Of a DNA stretch of 64,000 nucleotides, positions 44,434 through 56,009 are shown one piece after another. Location of the stretch: positions 62,001 to 126,000 of the forward strand of contig NZ_SSXU01000003.1 of NCBI RefSeq assembly GCF_009469605.1, read 5' to 3'. Within the stretch, counting starts at the first letter, position 1, and every line of letters begins with the position of its first letter. Below the pieces are notes generated by a model, which saw only the letters and a list, made by a program, of their open reading frames with translations, did no database searches and was not told the DNA's origin. This DNA comes from Zoogloea sp. 1C4. GTDB taxonomy: Bacteria > Pseudomonadota > Gammaproteobacteria > Burkholderiales > Rhodocyclaceae. The position numbers were made by a program, and so were the translations under genes.

Positions 44434-44480
44434 GCGACCTTGCAAGCACAAGCCTTTATCATTATAAGCGACAAGGTCGC
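44434..44480. repeat. 9-bp perfect inverted repeat around overlapping divergent promoters
   Basis: GCGACCTTG (44434-44442) and CAAGGTCGC (44472-44480), 29 bp apart. The arms sit on the -35 of the plus promoter and beside the -10 of the minus promoter. Arm starts are 38 bp apart, close to an integral number of helix turns short of four. A likely operator for a dimeric or looping regulator. Confidence 0.55.
44440..44468 (+). promoter_or_regulatory. Candidate sigma-70 promoter for the acyl ligase gene
   Basis: TTGCAA (44440-44445), 17 bp, TATAAG (44463-44468). Leader to the ligase ATG would be about 120 nt. It overlaps a promoter in the opposite direction. Confidence 0.5.
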
Positions 44481-44488
44481 ATTCTGAA
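44461..44488 (-). promoter_or_regulatory. Candidate sigma-70 promoter for the acyl carrier protein gene
   Basis: On the minus strand TTCAGA (44483-44488), 16 bp, and a perfect TATAAT (44461-44466). It shares the -10 region with the divergent ligase promoter, so only one may fire at a time. Confidence 0.5.
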
Positions 44489-44595
44489 CCGTGATCTACG
44501 TCGTGCGCCACCCCTCCGGGGCTGTCAAAAACAGTGCATTCACCGGGCTGGCGCAGGATTCCGGCTGGCCAGACCCCATAACCGCTTCAAGATCG

Positions 44596-46190
<1,595 letters not shown>

Positions 46191-46194
<4 letters not shown>

Positions 46195-47435
46195 GCGACA
46201 CCCTCCGCGAAAAGCCGACCCACGCCCCAATGGACCAGTTCCGATCCAAGGACGGCGAACTCATCATCGGCAACATCCCCCTTCGCCGCCTCGCAGCCCG
46301 GGTTGGCCAGACGCCCTTCTACGCCTACGACCGCGAACTGCTGACCCAGCGTGTCGCCGCGCTGCGGGCCGCACTGCCGGCCGGCATCAAGATCCATTAC
46401 GCGATGAAGGCGAACCCCATGCCCGCCCTCGTCGACCACATGGCCAGGCTGGTGGACGGGATCGACGTGGCGTCTGCCAACGAGCTGAAGGTTGCCCTCG
46501 ACAGCGGCGCAGATCCCCACGAAATCAGCTTCGCTGGCCCGGGAAAGCGCCACGAGGAGCTCCGCCAGGCGGTCGCTGCCGGCATCCTGATCAACATCGA
46601 ATCCTTCCGCGAAATCACCGAACTCCGCGCAATCCGGCAGGCCACCGGCTGGCAGGTTCGCGTGGCGGTACGGGTCAATCCGGATTTCGAGCTGAAGAGC
46701 TCCGGAATGAAGATGGGCGGCGGCCCCAAGCAGTTCGGCATCGACGCCGAGCAGGCGCCCCAGGCACTCGACGAAATCCACAGCGCCGGACTCAGTTTCG
46801 AAGGCTTCCACCTCTTCGCAGGCTCGCAGAACCTGCGCGCCGAAGCGATCATCGAGGCCCAGCGCAAGAGCTACGAGCTGGCGCTGAAGCTCGCGGAGCA
46901 CGCGCAAACGCCCGTAAAATTCCTCAACCTCGGTGGCGGCTTCGGCATTCCCTACTTTCCAGGCGAACGCCGGCTCGATCTCAGCGGGATCGCTGCCAAC
47001 CTTGCGGAGATTCAGGCCGACGCAAAGATCAGGCTCCCAGAAGCACAGATCGTCATCGAGCTCGGGCGCTACCTCGTCGGCGAGGCCGGCATCTACGTCT
47101 GCCGGATTCTCGACAAGAAGGTCTCACGCAACCACTGCTTCCTCGTGACCGATGGCGGCCTGCATCACCACCTGTCGGCCTCCGGAAATTTCGGCCAGGT
47201 CATCCGGAAAAATTACCCGGTGACGATTGGCGACCGGATGGACCAGCCGCTCACCGATCCGGTATCCGTCGTCGGCCCGCTGTGTACGCCGCTGGACCTC
47301 CTCGCCGAGAAGATGGCGCTGCCCGAATGCGACCCCGACAACCTCGTCGTTATCTTCCAGTCCGGTGCCTATGGTGCAACCGCCAGCCCTCGCGGTTTCC
47401 TCAGCCATCCCGATCTCGTCGAGATCCTCCTCTGA
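46191..47435 (+). CDS. PLP-dependent decarboxylase, exosortase A-associated (TIGR03099-like)
   Basis: 414 residues, fold-type III (alanine racemase-like barrel) of the diaminopimelate/ornithine decarboxylase class. PLP lysine K73 in IHYAMKANPMPALV, GGGFGIPYF phosphate-binding loop, ELGRYLVGEAGIYV, and VVGPLCTPLD with the active-site cysteine. It likely decarboxylates an amino acid, giving an amine tail for a product tied to the ligase and carrier protein. Start overlaps the ligase stop by 4 nt. Strong terminator directly after. Confidence 0.88.
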
Positions 47436-47439
47436 AAAT

Positions 47440-47474
47440 AAAAAAGGTAGTGCGAACATCGCACTACCTTTTTT
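47440..47474. terminator. Strong bidirectional rho-independent terminator
   Basis: AAAAAAGGTAGTGCGA (47440-47455) and its perfect complement (47459-47474) with a 3-nt ACA loop, giving a 16-bp stem with A-runs and T-runs on both sides. It separates the decarboxylase gene from the convergent DUF3579 gene. Confidence 0.92.
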
Positions 47475-47520
47475 ATTCCAGCCTCACAAGCCACATCCAC
47501 AGCGCGCGGCGGAAAATCCA

Positions 47521-47814
47521 TCAATCAAAATAGCTGTCTGGCAGCGTCTCGACCTGCAGATCATTGTCTTTCGCAAAATTGCGCAGGAAGTTATACGCGA
47601 GTGGCTCGATGTCGTGAATCTTCGCATCCACGAGAACCGTCTTGTCACCCCTCAGATTACAGGCCGGCCGCACATAAGGCGAATAAGTCATCCGGTTATC
47701 CGAACCGAAAACCGACATGATCCCGCACAGCCGGTCCGCCCAATCACTCGGCCGAAAAGTCCTGCCGTCGCTTGTTCTCCCAACAATCACAAAATTTTCA
47801 GCTTTTTGAATCAT
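47521..47814 (-). CDS. DUF3579 family protein
   Basis: 97 residues, cytoplasmic. IQKAENFVIVGRTSDGRTF, FRPSDWADRLCGIMSVFG and YSPYVRPACNLRGDKTVLVD fit the betaproteobacterial DUF3579 family. Function unknown. Weak ribosome site before ATG 47814. It is not part of the nuo transcript, which is stopped by a hairpin upstream. Confidence 0.85.
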   Translation of the reverse strand: MIQKAENFVIVGRTSDGRTFRPSDWADRLCGIMSVFGSDNRMTYSPYVRPACNLRGDKTVLVDAKIHDIEPLAYNFLRNFAKDNDLQVETLPDSYFD

Positions 47815-47991
47815 GAGCGATTACGGACTTTGTTGAATGAAACTCAGGACAACTCGCCAGAACTGACGAACCGGACAACATTCGTTCAATTCTAACAGGA
47901 GGCATCTAGGCCTGGGTTGAACCACCACTTGCCAGATTCTCAACGGGCTCCAGCGGCGAAACTTGACCCAAATCGATAACCCGGCTGCCTG

Positions 47992-48018
47992 AAAACAAAA
48001 CCCGGGAGGTTCCCGGGT
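47992..48018 (-). terminator. Terminator of the complex I operon
   Basis: Stem ACCCGGGA (48000-48007) / TCCCGGGT (48011-48018) with a 3-nt loop. On the minus strand it is followed by TTTGTTTTC. It lies 16 nt after the DUF2818 gene. Confidence 0.78.
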
Positions 48019-48033
48019 GTTGTTGTGAAACGT

Positions 48034-48330
48034 TCAAACCGCACTTCGTTTCCAGAGATAGCGATACACGAAGCCCGGAAATACTGCCACCAGCATTACG
48101 CAGCCTGTAATCGCGTAAAACTCCCATCCCTGACTGTACGCCGAGCCATGTGAACTGGCCTCAAGCAGGCGCAACCCGAACATCAGCGCAATTGCGATGA
48201 CCGCCAACTCGAGCAACCGGCCCCCGAGCCCCTTGCCCCCACCTCCCAGCCTGACCAGGCCAAAGAAGCGATCACTGACGAAGATCGCATTCACCAGCCC
48301 AACCAGCACCGAGAAGACAGCGTAGAACAA
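48034..48330 (-). CDS. DUF2818 family membrane protein
   Basis: 98 residues with three hydrophobic segments (SVLVGLVNAIFVSDRFFG, LELAVIAIALMFGLRLLE, ITGCVMLVAVFPGFVYRYLW). DUF2818 proteins follow nuoN in many betaproteobacteria and may assist complex I; no function is shown. There is no ATG: the best start is TTG 48330 with GAG 6 nt before, 21 nt after the nuoN stop and in the same frame; ATT two codons earlier is an alternative. Confidence 0.8.
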   Translation of the reverse strand: MFYAVFSVLVGLVNAIFVSDRFFGLVRLGGGGKGLGGRLLELAVIAIALMFGLRLLEASSHGSAYSQGWEFYAITGCVMLVAVFPGFVYRYLWKRSAV

Positions 48331-48351
48331 GATAATCTCGAACGTCGAAGA

Positions 48352-49818
48352 TTACAGCGAGCCAAGCAGCGAGTACGCGCAGAGCGACATGAGCGCCTGC
48401 GGCACGAGCCCGAGCACCGCAACGGCAACACCATTCATCGACAGCAGCACGCGCATGTCAGCAGGCGCATTGATCGGGGTCGCGTCAGCCGGTTCGTCGA
48501 AGAACATCACCTTGACGACACGGAGATAGTAGAACGCACCGATGAGCGACATCACCACCGCAAGCACGGCAACCCAGTAGTAACGGGCGGCGACCACGGC
48601 CTGGAGCACGGAGAACTTGGCAAAGAAGCCGATGAAGAACGGAATACCGGCCATCGAGAACATGACCATCGCCATCACCCCGGCGAACCAGGAATTCCGC
48701 TTGTTCAGCCCCTTGAAGTCGTCGATATTCTCCGCTTCAAACCCGGCACGGGACAGCAGGATCAGGACACCAAAGGCACCCAGGGTCATCAGCACGTACG
48801 AAACAACATAGAACATCGACGAGCTGTACGCGTTCAGCGCGAAATGCCGATCACCACCCACAACGCCGGACATCAGGCCGAGGAGCATGAAGCCCATGTG
48901 CGAGATACCCGAGTAACCGAGCATGCGCTTGATGTTCGTCTGCGCGATGGCCGCGAGGTTACCCAGAACGATCGACAGCACGCCCAGGAACATCAGCATC
49001 GACTGCCATTGATCAGCCAGCTCGAACAGGCCATTTACCAGCAGGCGCATCGCCATGCCGAACGCAGCCAGCTTGGGCGCCGAGGCTATCATGAGCGTCA
49101 CCGAAGTGGGCGCGCCGTGATAGACGTCCGGGATCCACATGTGGAACGGAACGACACCCAGCTTGAACGCCAGACCAGCCACGACAAACACCAGACCGAA
49201 CATCAGGACATTCTTGTTGGCCGCCTGATGATAGACAGCCTGTGCAACGCCGGAGATCTCCAACGTACCAGTGGCACCGTAAAGCATCGAAATGCCGTAA
49301 AGCAGCAGACCGGAAGCCAGCGCACCCAGGACGAAGTACTTCATCGCTGCTTCAGTCGCACGAGCCGAGTCACGCTGAAGCGCAACCATCGCATACAGGG
49401 ACAGGGACAACAGCTCCAGACCGAGATAAAGCGTCAGGAAATGGTTGGCCGCGATCATGACCATCATGCCGAGGGTCGCGTAGATCGCCAGGACGTAATA
49501 CTCGGTCGTCTCCATGCGACGATCGATCATGTACCCACGGGAGTACAGCAGGACGACCGCCACGGCGAAGTACAGCATCAGCTTGAGGAAATCGCCCATC
49601 AAGTCGTCCACGTACATGTTGCTGAACGTGAATCCAACCTGACCGTCCATCGAAAACAGAGTAATGGCGCCCGCCCCGATCAGCGTCAGCTGCGTCAAAT
49701 AGTACGCCAAGCCCTTGGAGTCCTTGGCGAAGGTTCCCGCCATGAGAACAACAAACGACATCGCAACAACAAACAACTCTGCTGCTGCTGGATAGAAATC
49801 GGGAATCACAAAGTTCAT
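48352..49818 (-). CDS. nuoN: NADH-quinone oxidoreductase subunit N
   Basis: 488 residues, about 14 membrane helices, one of the three antiporter-like proton-pumping subunits of the complex I membrane arm. Seen: [20 protein letters not shown], the broken-helix lysine region [19 protein letters not shown] and [17 protein letters not shown] 49818 follows nuoM by 39 nt. Confidence 0.97.
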   Translation of the reverse strand: MNFVIPDFYPAAAELFVVAMSFVVLMAGTFAKDSKGLAYYLTQLTLIGAGAITLFSMDGQVGFTFSNMYVDDLMGDFLKLMLYFAVAVVLLYSRGYMIDRRMETTEYYVLAIYATLGMMVMIAANHFLTLYLGLELLSLSLYAMVALQRDSARATEAAMKYFVLGALASGLLLYGISMLYGATGTLEISGVAQAVYHQAANKNVLMFGLVFVVAGLAFKLGVVPFHMWIPDVYHGAPTSVTLMIASAPKLAAFGMAMRLLVNGLFELADQWQSMLMFLGVLSIVLGNLAAIAQTNIKRMLGYSGISHMGFMLLGLMSGVVGGDRHFALNAYSSSMFYVVSYVLMTLGAFGVLILLSRAGFEAENIDDFKGLNKRNSWFAGVMAMVMFSMAGIPFFIGFFAKFSVLQAVVAARYYWVAVLAVVMSLIGAFYYLRVVKVMFFDEPADATPINAPADMRVLLSMNGVAVAVLGLVPQALMSLCAYSLLGSL

Positions 49819-49857
49819 ATCAACGCCACAGTCCTAAGGGATCTTTCGCGATTTGGA

Positions 49858-51345
49858 TCAAAGCTTGCTGGTAGCAACGTGCTTGAGCAGATCATTGACC
49901 GACGCATGCATAACTTCCGTGACGGGGAAGGGATAGATACCCATCACGAGGACGCAAACAGCTAAGACGAGAAGGAACACAAACTCTCGATTATTGATGT
50001 CAGTGAGCTCCGCCACATGGTGATTGCTGATGGCGCCGAACACCACGCGCTTGTACATCCAGAGGGTATACGCGGCGCCAACGATGAGGGTCGTAGCAGC
50101 AGCAAAGCCCACCCAGAAGTTGAACTGCACTGCACCAAGCGCAACCATGAACTCGCCGACGAAACCGGAGGTCGCTGGCAAACCGGAGTTAGCCATGGCG
50201 AACAGCATGAACAGGGCCGCAAACTTCGGCATCACATTCACAACGCCGCCGTAATCCGCGATCTGGCGGGAGTGCATCCGGTCATACAGCACACCGATAC
50301 ACGCAAACATGGCGCCCGACACAAAACCGTGGGAGATCATCTGAACCAGCGCACCTTCGACACCAAGCGGATTGAAGATGAAGAAGCCCAGAGTCACGAA
50401 ACCCATGTGGGAGATCGACGAATAAGCTACCAGCTTCTTCATGTCGGTCTGAACCAGCGCGACGAACCCGATATAGATCACTGCGATCAACGACAGCGTA
50501 ATCATCATCGGCGCAAAGGCATGGCTGGCATCCGGTGCAATCGGCAGGGAAAACCGGAGGAAACCATACGCGCCGAGCTTGAGGCCGATCGCAGCCAGCA
50601 CGATCGAACCGCCGGTCGGAGCTTCAACGTGTGCATCCGGCAGCCAAGTGTGCACCGGGAACATCGGAACCTTCACCGCAAACGAGACGAGGAACGCCCA
50701 GAACACTAGGGACTGAACATCCATGCCCAACTTCAGTTGGTGCCAGTCGAGGATACTGAAGCTACCACCCGACTCCATGAAGAGGTACAGCAGAGCGACC
50801 AGCATCAACAGCGAGCCGGCAAGCGTGTAGAGGAAGAACTTGATCGCGGCGTAAACACGATTCGGTCCGCCCCATACGCCGATGATGATGAACAGCGGAA
50901 TCAGGGATGCCTCGAAGAAGACGTAGAACAGCACACCATCAAGAGCGCTGAAGATCCCGTTGATCAAACCAGACATGATCAGGAAACCTGCCATGTACTG
51001 CGCGACCTTCTCCTGAATCACTTCCCAGCCAGCCACAACAACAATCACAGTGATGAAACTGTTCAGCAGAACGAACAGCACGGAAATGCCATCCACCCCT
51101 AGAACGTAGTTAATGTTGAAGCGAGGAATCCATGGGTAGGACTCCAAGAACTGCATGGCACTGGTCGTAACATCAAACGACGTGTATAGCGGAATGCTTA
51201 CCGCCAGACCTGCCAAGGCAGAAAGCAACGCCAAGAACCTCGCGGCCGAGGCATTACGATCAGAACCCGTCGCAAGTGTCAGCAACCCACCAACGATCGG
51301 GACCCAGATCGCAAGGCTAAGGAATGGAATAGGATTACCCGTCAT
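49858..51345 (-). CDS. nuoM: NADH-quinone oxidoreductase subunit M
   Basis: 495 residues, antiporter-like membrane subunit. Characteristic stretches are FFEASLIPLFIIIGVWGGPNR, KVPMFPVHTWLPDAHVEAPT with the coupling lysine and histidine, and YSSISHMGFVTLG. It pumps protons in the membrane arm between NuoN and NuoL. 81 nt separate it from nuoL, the widest gap in the distal part of the operon. Confidence 0.97.
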   Translation of the reverse strand: MTGNPIPFLSLAIWVPIVGGLLTLATGSDRNASAARFLALLSALAGLAVSIPLYTSFDVTTSAMQFLESYPWIPRFNINYVLGVDGISVLFVLLNSFITVIVVVAGWEVIQEKVAQYMAGFLIMSGLINGIFSALDGVLFYVFFEASLIPLFIIIGVWGGPNRVYAAIKFFLYTLAGSLLMLVALLYLFMESGGSFSILDWHQLKLGMDVQSLVFWAFLVSFAVKVPMFPVHTWLPDAHVEAPTGGSIVLAAIGLKLGAYGFLRFSLPIAPDASHAFAPMMITLSLIAVIYIGFVALVQTDMKKLVAYSSISHMGFVTLGFFIFNPLGVEGALVQMISHGFVSGAMFACIGVLYDRMHSRQIADYGGVVNVMPKFAALFMLFAMANSGLPATSGFVGEFMVALGAVQFNFWVGFAAATTLIVGAAYTLWMYKRVVFGAISNHHVAELTDINNREFVFLLVLAVCVLVMGIYPFPVTEVMHASVNDLLKHVATSKL

Positions 51346-51426
51346 CTCAACTGTCCGTTCTAAGCACTCAATTGCAGCGCAAAAGTCCTAAATCTCTTAG
51401 TTACGCATTACCACGACTGGCTCTGA

Positions 51427-53469
51427 TCAACCACGGCTGAACCAGAAGGTCAGCAACACAAACACCCCGATGATCATCGAAAACGCGTACTGGTAGATGT
51501 GCCCGCTCTGGAACAACCGCGAAAGCTGAGCGATAAGACCAACAGCCTTGGCGGAACCGTTTACCACCATTCCGTCAATCAGCGTCTGATCGCCAATCTT
51601 CCAGAGCCCCTTACCGAGGAGACGAGCGCCACCTGCGAAAACAACTTCATTGAACTTATCGAAGTAGTACTTGTTCTCGAGCAGCGTATGAATCGGCTTG
51701 AAGGTCTTCATGATTGCAGCCGGAATTGAAGGCGCAACCATGTAGAAGACGAAGGCAACAACAACTCCACTCATCGCGAGGAAGAACGGCAGCGAGGTGA
51801 AACCATGCAGCGCCATACCAACGGCACCATGGAACTCCTCACCGAGCTCAGCCATAGCGTGGTGATGCTCCGCAAAATGGATCACGCCCTTGAAGAAGTC
51901 ACCGAAAAGCATGGGCTCGATCGTGAAGAAACCAATCAACATCGACGGGATAGCCAGCAGAACCAACGGCAAAGTGACGACCCACGGAGACTCATGCGGC
52001 TTCTGACCCGGCGCGAGACCATGGTGGTGGTCGTCCCCACCGGCGTCATGCTCGTCGTGCGCATCTGCGTGGTGTTCATCCTCGTGATGCTCAGCGTGGT
52101 CATGGGCGTGACCGAAGCGCTCCTCGCCGTGGAATACCAGGAAATACATCCGGAACGAGTAAAACGCGGTAACGAACACACCAGCAATCACGCAGAAGTA
52201 GGCGTAGCCAGACCCCGGAATGTGAGAGAGCGCCACAGCTTCGATGATCGTGTCCTTGGAGTAGAAACCCGACAGGAACGGGAAGCCGATCAGAGCCAGC
52301 GAACCAACAAGTGACGTGAACCAGGTGATAGGCATGTACTTCCACAGACCACCCATGTTCCGCATGTCCTGATCATGGTGCATCCCGATGATCACGGAAC
52401 CGGCACCGAGGAACAGCAGCGCCTTGAAGAAGGCGTGGGTCATCAGATGGAAAACTGCTGCCGAATACGCAGAAACACCCAGAGCAACCGTCATGTAACC
52501 AAGCTGGGAGAGCGTCGAATACGCAACGACGCGCTTGATATCGTTCTGAACGATCCCGAGAAAGCCCATGAACAGCGCAGTCGTCGCGCCAATCACAAGA
52601 ACGAACGACAGTGCGGTCTCGGAGAGTTCGAACAGCGGGGACATCCGGGCGACCATGAAGATGCCAGCGGTCACCATCGTTGCCGCATGGATGAGTGCAG
52701 AAATCGGGGTCGGACCCTCCATCGAATCCGGCAGCCAAACGTGCAGAGGAACTTGGGCGGACTTGCCCATTGCACCAATGAACAGACCGATACAGATGGC
52801 AGTGATCAGCGGCCAACCCGTTTCCGGGACGACCATCGAGACAAGCTCGGGGCTCTTGGCAAAAACCTCAGCGTAATTCAGCGTTCCCGCGTAAGCGGCG
52901 ACGAGACCAATACCGAGCAGGAAACCGAAGTCGCCAACACGATTGACAAGAAACGCCTTCATGTTTGCGAAAATCGCAGTCGGCCTCGTGTACCAGAAAC
53001 CGATAAGCAGATACGAAACCAGACCAACCGCTTCCCAGCCGAAGAACAGCTGAAGGAAGTTGTTAGACATGACCAGCATCAGCATCGAAAACGTGAACAG
53101 CGAGATGTAGCTGAAGAATCGCTGGTAGCCGGGATCCTCGGACATGTAACCAATGGTGTAGATGTGCACCATGAGCGACACAAACGTGACGACGAGCATC
53201 ATCATCACAGTGAGCGAATCCACAAGGAAGCCAACTTCAAGCTTCAGGGCTCCAGAGGTAGCCCAAGTGTAGAGGGTCCCGTTGAACACGTTCCCTGCGG
53301 CGACATCCTGGTAGATGTAGATGGACGCAACAAATGCAACAGCAACACCGAGAATCGTCACGGTGTGGGCACCTGCACGCCCAATGGCCTTGCCGAACAG
53401 ACCCGCCACAATTGCCCCAAACAGCGGGGCAAGAGGTACGAGCAGATAGAGCTTCTGAATCCCTGTCAT
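51427..53469 (-). CDS. nuoL: NADH-quinone oxidoreductase subunit L
   Basis: 680 residues, the distal antiporter-like subunit with the long lateral helix at the C-terminus. Seen: GWEAVGLVSYLLIGFWY, KSAQVPLHVWLPDSMEGPTP and YSTLSQLGYMTVALG. Compared with E. coli NuoL (613) it is longer, largely because of a His/Asp/Glu-rich hydrophilic loop at about residues 451-485 (HAHDHAEHHEDEHHADAH and onward) between membrane helices. That loop may bind metal or be a neutral linker. Confidence 0.97.
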   Translation of the reverse strand: MTGIQKLYLLVPLAPLFGAIVAGLFGKAIGRAGAHTVTILGVAVAFVASIYIYQDVAAGNVFNGTLYTWATSGALKLEVGFLVDSLTVMMMLVVTFVSLMVHIYTIGYMSEDPGYQRFFSYISLFTFSMLMLVMSNNFLQLFFGWEAVGLVSYLLIGFWYTRPTAIFANMKAFLVNRVGDFGFLLGIGLVAAYAGTLNYAEVFAKSPELVSMVVPETGWPLITAICIGLFIGAMGKSAQVPLHVWLPDSMEGPTPISALIHAATMVTAGIFMVARMSPLFELSETALSFVLVIGATTALFMGFLGIVQNDIKRVVAYSTLSQLGYMTVALGVSAYSAAVFHLMTHAFFKALLFLGAGSVIIGMHHDQDMRNMGGLWKYMPITWFTSLVGSLALIGFPFLSGFYSKDTIIEAVALSHIPGSGYAYFCVIAGVFVTAFYSFRMYFLVFHGEERFGHAHDHAEHHEDEHHADAHDEHDAGGDDHHHGLAPGQKPHESPWVVTLPLVLLAIPSMLIGFFTIEPMLFGDFFKGVIHFAEHHHAMAELGEEFHGAVGMALHGFTSLPFFLAMSGVVVAFVFYMVAPSIPAAIMKTFKPIHTLLENKYYFDKFNEVVFAGGARLLGKGLWKIGDQTLIDGMVVNGSAKAVGLIAQLSRLFQSGHIYQYAFSMIIGVFVLLTFWFSRG

Positions 53470-53481
53470 CGAAAAGCTTCC

Positions 53482-53787
53482 TTATCCCTTGAGACTGTCC
53501 AGATCATCGACATGAATCGTGCGCAGGTTCCGGAACAAAGCAACCAGAATCGCCAACCCGATAGCAGACTCTGCAGCCGCGACCGTCAAGATGAAAAATA
53601 CAAAAATCTGCCCCGCGGCATCCCCGAGATAGTAAGAGAACGCTACGAAATTCAAATTAACAGCCAGCAACATCAACTCGATCGCCATGAGCAGAACGAT
53701 CAGGTTCTTTCTGTTCAGAAAGATACCGACCACACTGATGGCGAACAAAATGGCGCCCAATATCAAATAATGAGACAACGAAAGCAT
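53482..53787 (-). CDS. nuoK: NADH-quinone oxidoreductase subunit K
   Basis: 101 residues, three membrane helices. [21 protein letters not shown] contains the conserved membrane glutamate used in proton transfer, and [17 protein letters not shown] carries the second. Gap of 12 nt to nuoL. Confidence 0.97.
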   Translation of the reverse strand: MLSLSHYLILGAILFAISVVGIFLNRKNLIVLLMAIELMLLAVNLNFVAFSYYLGDAAGQIFVFFILTVAAAESAIGLAILVALFRNLRTIHVDDLDSLKG

Positions 53788-53820
53788 CTGGTTTCCCTTC
53801 CTGGACGATCGCTAGCTGAC

Positions 53821-54423
53821 TTAACGCTTTTCCGAAGTCATCGACAAAATGCGAACCCGATCGTCACGCTTAACGGAAATCTGCTGCGCAGGATCGACCT
53901 TCTTGACATTCTTTCTCTTGCGAAGCGTCAGCGCCACTGCGGCCACCATAGCTACGAGCAAAACAATGGAGGCAAGCTCAAACGGGTATACATAATCTGT
54001 GTAGATCAGACGCCCGAGTTCCTTGGTGTTGCTGTAGCCAGCCGGCGCGGGGCCCGGTTCAGGCATTCCTTCCAGACCAAAATAACGCCCACCGAGAACC
54101 ATGATCATTTCGACTACCATCAACACGCCAACCAGCGCGCCAACGGGCAAGTAGCTCCAGAACCCCTGCCGGATGCGCTCAAGATTGATGTCGAGCATCA
54201 TCACGACGAACAGGAAGAGAACCATAACCGCACCGACATAAACCATCACCAGTGCAATTGCCAGGAACTCTGCGTGCAAGAGCATCCAGATACCGCCGGC
54301 GCTGAAAAAAGCGAGCACAAGAAAGAGCGCCGCGTGCACCGGGTTCCTGGCGGTAATGACTCTGAGCGACGCCAGAACCATCACAGCGGAGAAGAAATAA
54401 AATACAACCGTCTGAAAATCCAT
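53821..54423 (-). CDS. nuoJ: NADH-quinone oxidoreductase subunit J
   Basis: 200 residues, five membrane helices. ARNPVHAALFLVLAFFSAGG and VYVGAVMVLFLFVVMMLD with the pi-bulge helix are the family markers. The C-terminus carries a basic soluble tail. Placed between nuoI and nuoK as usual. Confidence 0.97.
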   Translation of the reverse strand: MDFQTVVFYFFSAVMVLASLRVITARNPVHAALFLVLAFFSAGGIWMLLHAEFLAIALVMVYVGAVMVLFLFVVMMLDINLERIRQGFWSYLPVGALVGVLMVVEMIMVLGGRYFGLEGMPEPGPAPAGYSNTKELGRLIYTDYVYPFELASIVLLVAMVAAVALTLRKRKNVKKVDPAQQISVKRDDRVRILSMTSEKR

Positions 54424-54462
54424 GACCGCGTCCGTTTCGATGTAAGACAGCTCGAGCTTCTA

Positions 54463-54951
54463 TCAGCGATAGCGAGAGTCAGTCTCGCGATCCTTTGCAA
54501 TTTGGGACTCGTACTTATCTCCGACCGCTAAAAGCATCTGCTTCGTGTAGTAGAGATCCCCGCGCTTCTCACCGTGGTACTCGAAAATCCGGGTTTCCAC
54601 GATTGCATCCACCGGACAGGCTTCCTCACAAAAACCGCAGAAGATGCACTTCGTCAGATCAATGTCGTAACGGGTGGTCCGACGCGATCCGTCGTCCCGA
54701 GCATCCGATTCGATAGTGATCGCCATTGCCGGGCAAACCGCCTCACAAAGCTTGCATGCGATACAGCGCTCCTCGCCATTCGGATAACGTCGCAGCGCAT
54801 GCAGCCCCCGGAAACGCGGGCTCTGCGGCGTCTTCTCATCCGGATACTGGACAGTAATCTTCCGCGCGAAGAGGTGACGCCCGGTAAGCGCCATACCCTT
54901 GAGTAATTCCTTGAGGAAGAGGCTTCCTACGTAATCTTTCAAAGCACCCAT
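54463..54951 (-). CDS. nuoI: NADH-quinone oxidoreductase subunit I (2x[4Fe-4S])
   Basis: 162 residues, peripheral-arm ferredoxin subunit. Two cluster motifs, [12 protein letters not shown] and [12 protein letters not shown], hold N6a and N6b, which pass electrons to NuoB. An amphipathic N-terminal helix ([20 protein letters not shown]) ties it to the membrane. Eight nt after nuoH. Confidence 0.97.
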   Translation of the reverse strand: MGALKDYVGSLFLKELLKGMALTGRHLFARKITVQYPDEKTPQSPRFRGLHALRRYPNGEERCIACKLCEAVCPAMAITIESDARDDGSRRTTRYDIDLTKCIFCGFCEEACPVDAIVETRIFEYHGEKRGDLYYTKQMLLAVGDKYESQIAKDRETDSRYR

Positions 54952-54959
54952 TTAGAGCC

Positions 54960-56009
54960 TCACTTCCAAATCGACAGCGGCGACATGATCCAAACCGCGA
55001 CAACCACGACCCAAAACAGCGTGAGCGGAATGAACACCTTCCAGCCCAGACGCATGATGTGGTCGTACCTGAAGCGCGGGAAGGTCGCACGGAACCACAG
55101 GAACAAGAACAGGATGAACGAGGTCTTCAGTGCCAACCAGACAAAACCATCAGGCAGGAAACCCACGGGAGACAGCCAGCCACCAAGGAACAGCAGGGAG
55201 GTGAGCGCCGAGACGAGAATCATGTTCGCGTACTCTCCGAGGAAGAAGAGTGCGAAAGCCATACCCGAATACTCCACCATGTGACCCGCAACGATTTCCG
55301 ACTCGCCTTCAACCACGTCAAACGGAGCGCGATTGGTCTCGGCGATGCCAGAAATCAGATACACCAGGAACATCGGGAACAGCGGCAGCCAGTTCCAGCT
55401 TAGGAATCCGAAACCCCAGTCGGCCCACTGCCCCTTACCCTGACTATTCACGATATCCGTCAGATTCAGGCTCGAAGAAATCATCAGCACGCAGACAAGG
55501 GCAAAACCCATGGCGATTTCGTAAGAAACCATCTGTGCTGCCGCGCGCATCCCGCCAAGAAATGCGTACTTCGAATTAGAAGCCCAGGCCGCAATGATCA
55601 CGCCGTAGACTTCGATCGAGGTGATCGCGAGCAGGAACAGCAGACCAGCATCCACATTCCCAATGACCCAGCCTTCGCTAAACGGGACAACCGCCCATGC
55701 AGCCAGAGCGGGCCCCAACGCTAGAACGGGGCCGATGATGAAGAGGCTTTTATTCGCACCCGACGGAACGATGATTTCCTTGAGCAGGAGCTTCACACCG
55801 TCGGCGATCGGCTGAAGCAGCCCCCTCGGCCCGACACGATTGGGGCCGATACGTACCTGCATGTAGCCGATCACCTTACGCTCAGCAAGCGTCAGGTAAG
55901 CAACGCAAAGGAACAGCGGCGCAATAATGCCGATGATCTTGAGCAACGACCAGATCAGCGGCCAAGCGGGGCCGAAAAACTGGGCTACCGGGTCAATGTA
56001 GGCTTCCAT
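54960..56009 (-). CDS. nuoH: NADH-quinone oxidoreductase subunit H
   Basis: 349 residues, about eight membrane helices; it joins the two arms and forms the quinone channel. Seen: [39 protein letters not shown] with the acidic E-channel residues, and [21 protein letters not shown] 56009 overlaps the nuoG stop (TGATG); a GTG one codon earlier is not needed. Confidence 0.97.
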   Translation of the reverse strand: MEAYIDPVAQFFGPAWPLIWSLLKIIGIIAPLFLCVAYLTLAERKVIGYMQVRIGPNRVGPRGLLQPIADGVKLLLKEIIVPSGANKSLFIIGPVLALGPALAAWAVVPFSEGWVIGNVDAGLLFLLAITSIEVYGVIIAAWASNSKYAFLGGMRAAAQMVSYEIAMGFALVCVLMISSSLNLTDIVNSQGKGQWADWGFGFLSWNWLPLFPMFLVYLISGIAETNRAPFDVVEGESEIVAGHMVEYSGMAFALFFLGEYANMILVSALTSLLFLGGWLSPVGFLPDGFVWLALKTSFILFLFLWFRATFPRFRYDHIMRLGWKVFIPLTLFWVVVVAVWIMSPLSIWK

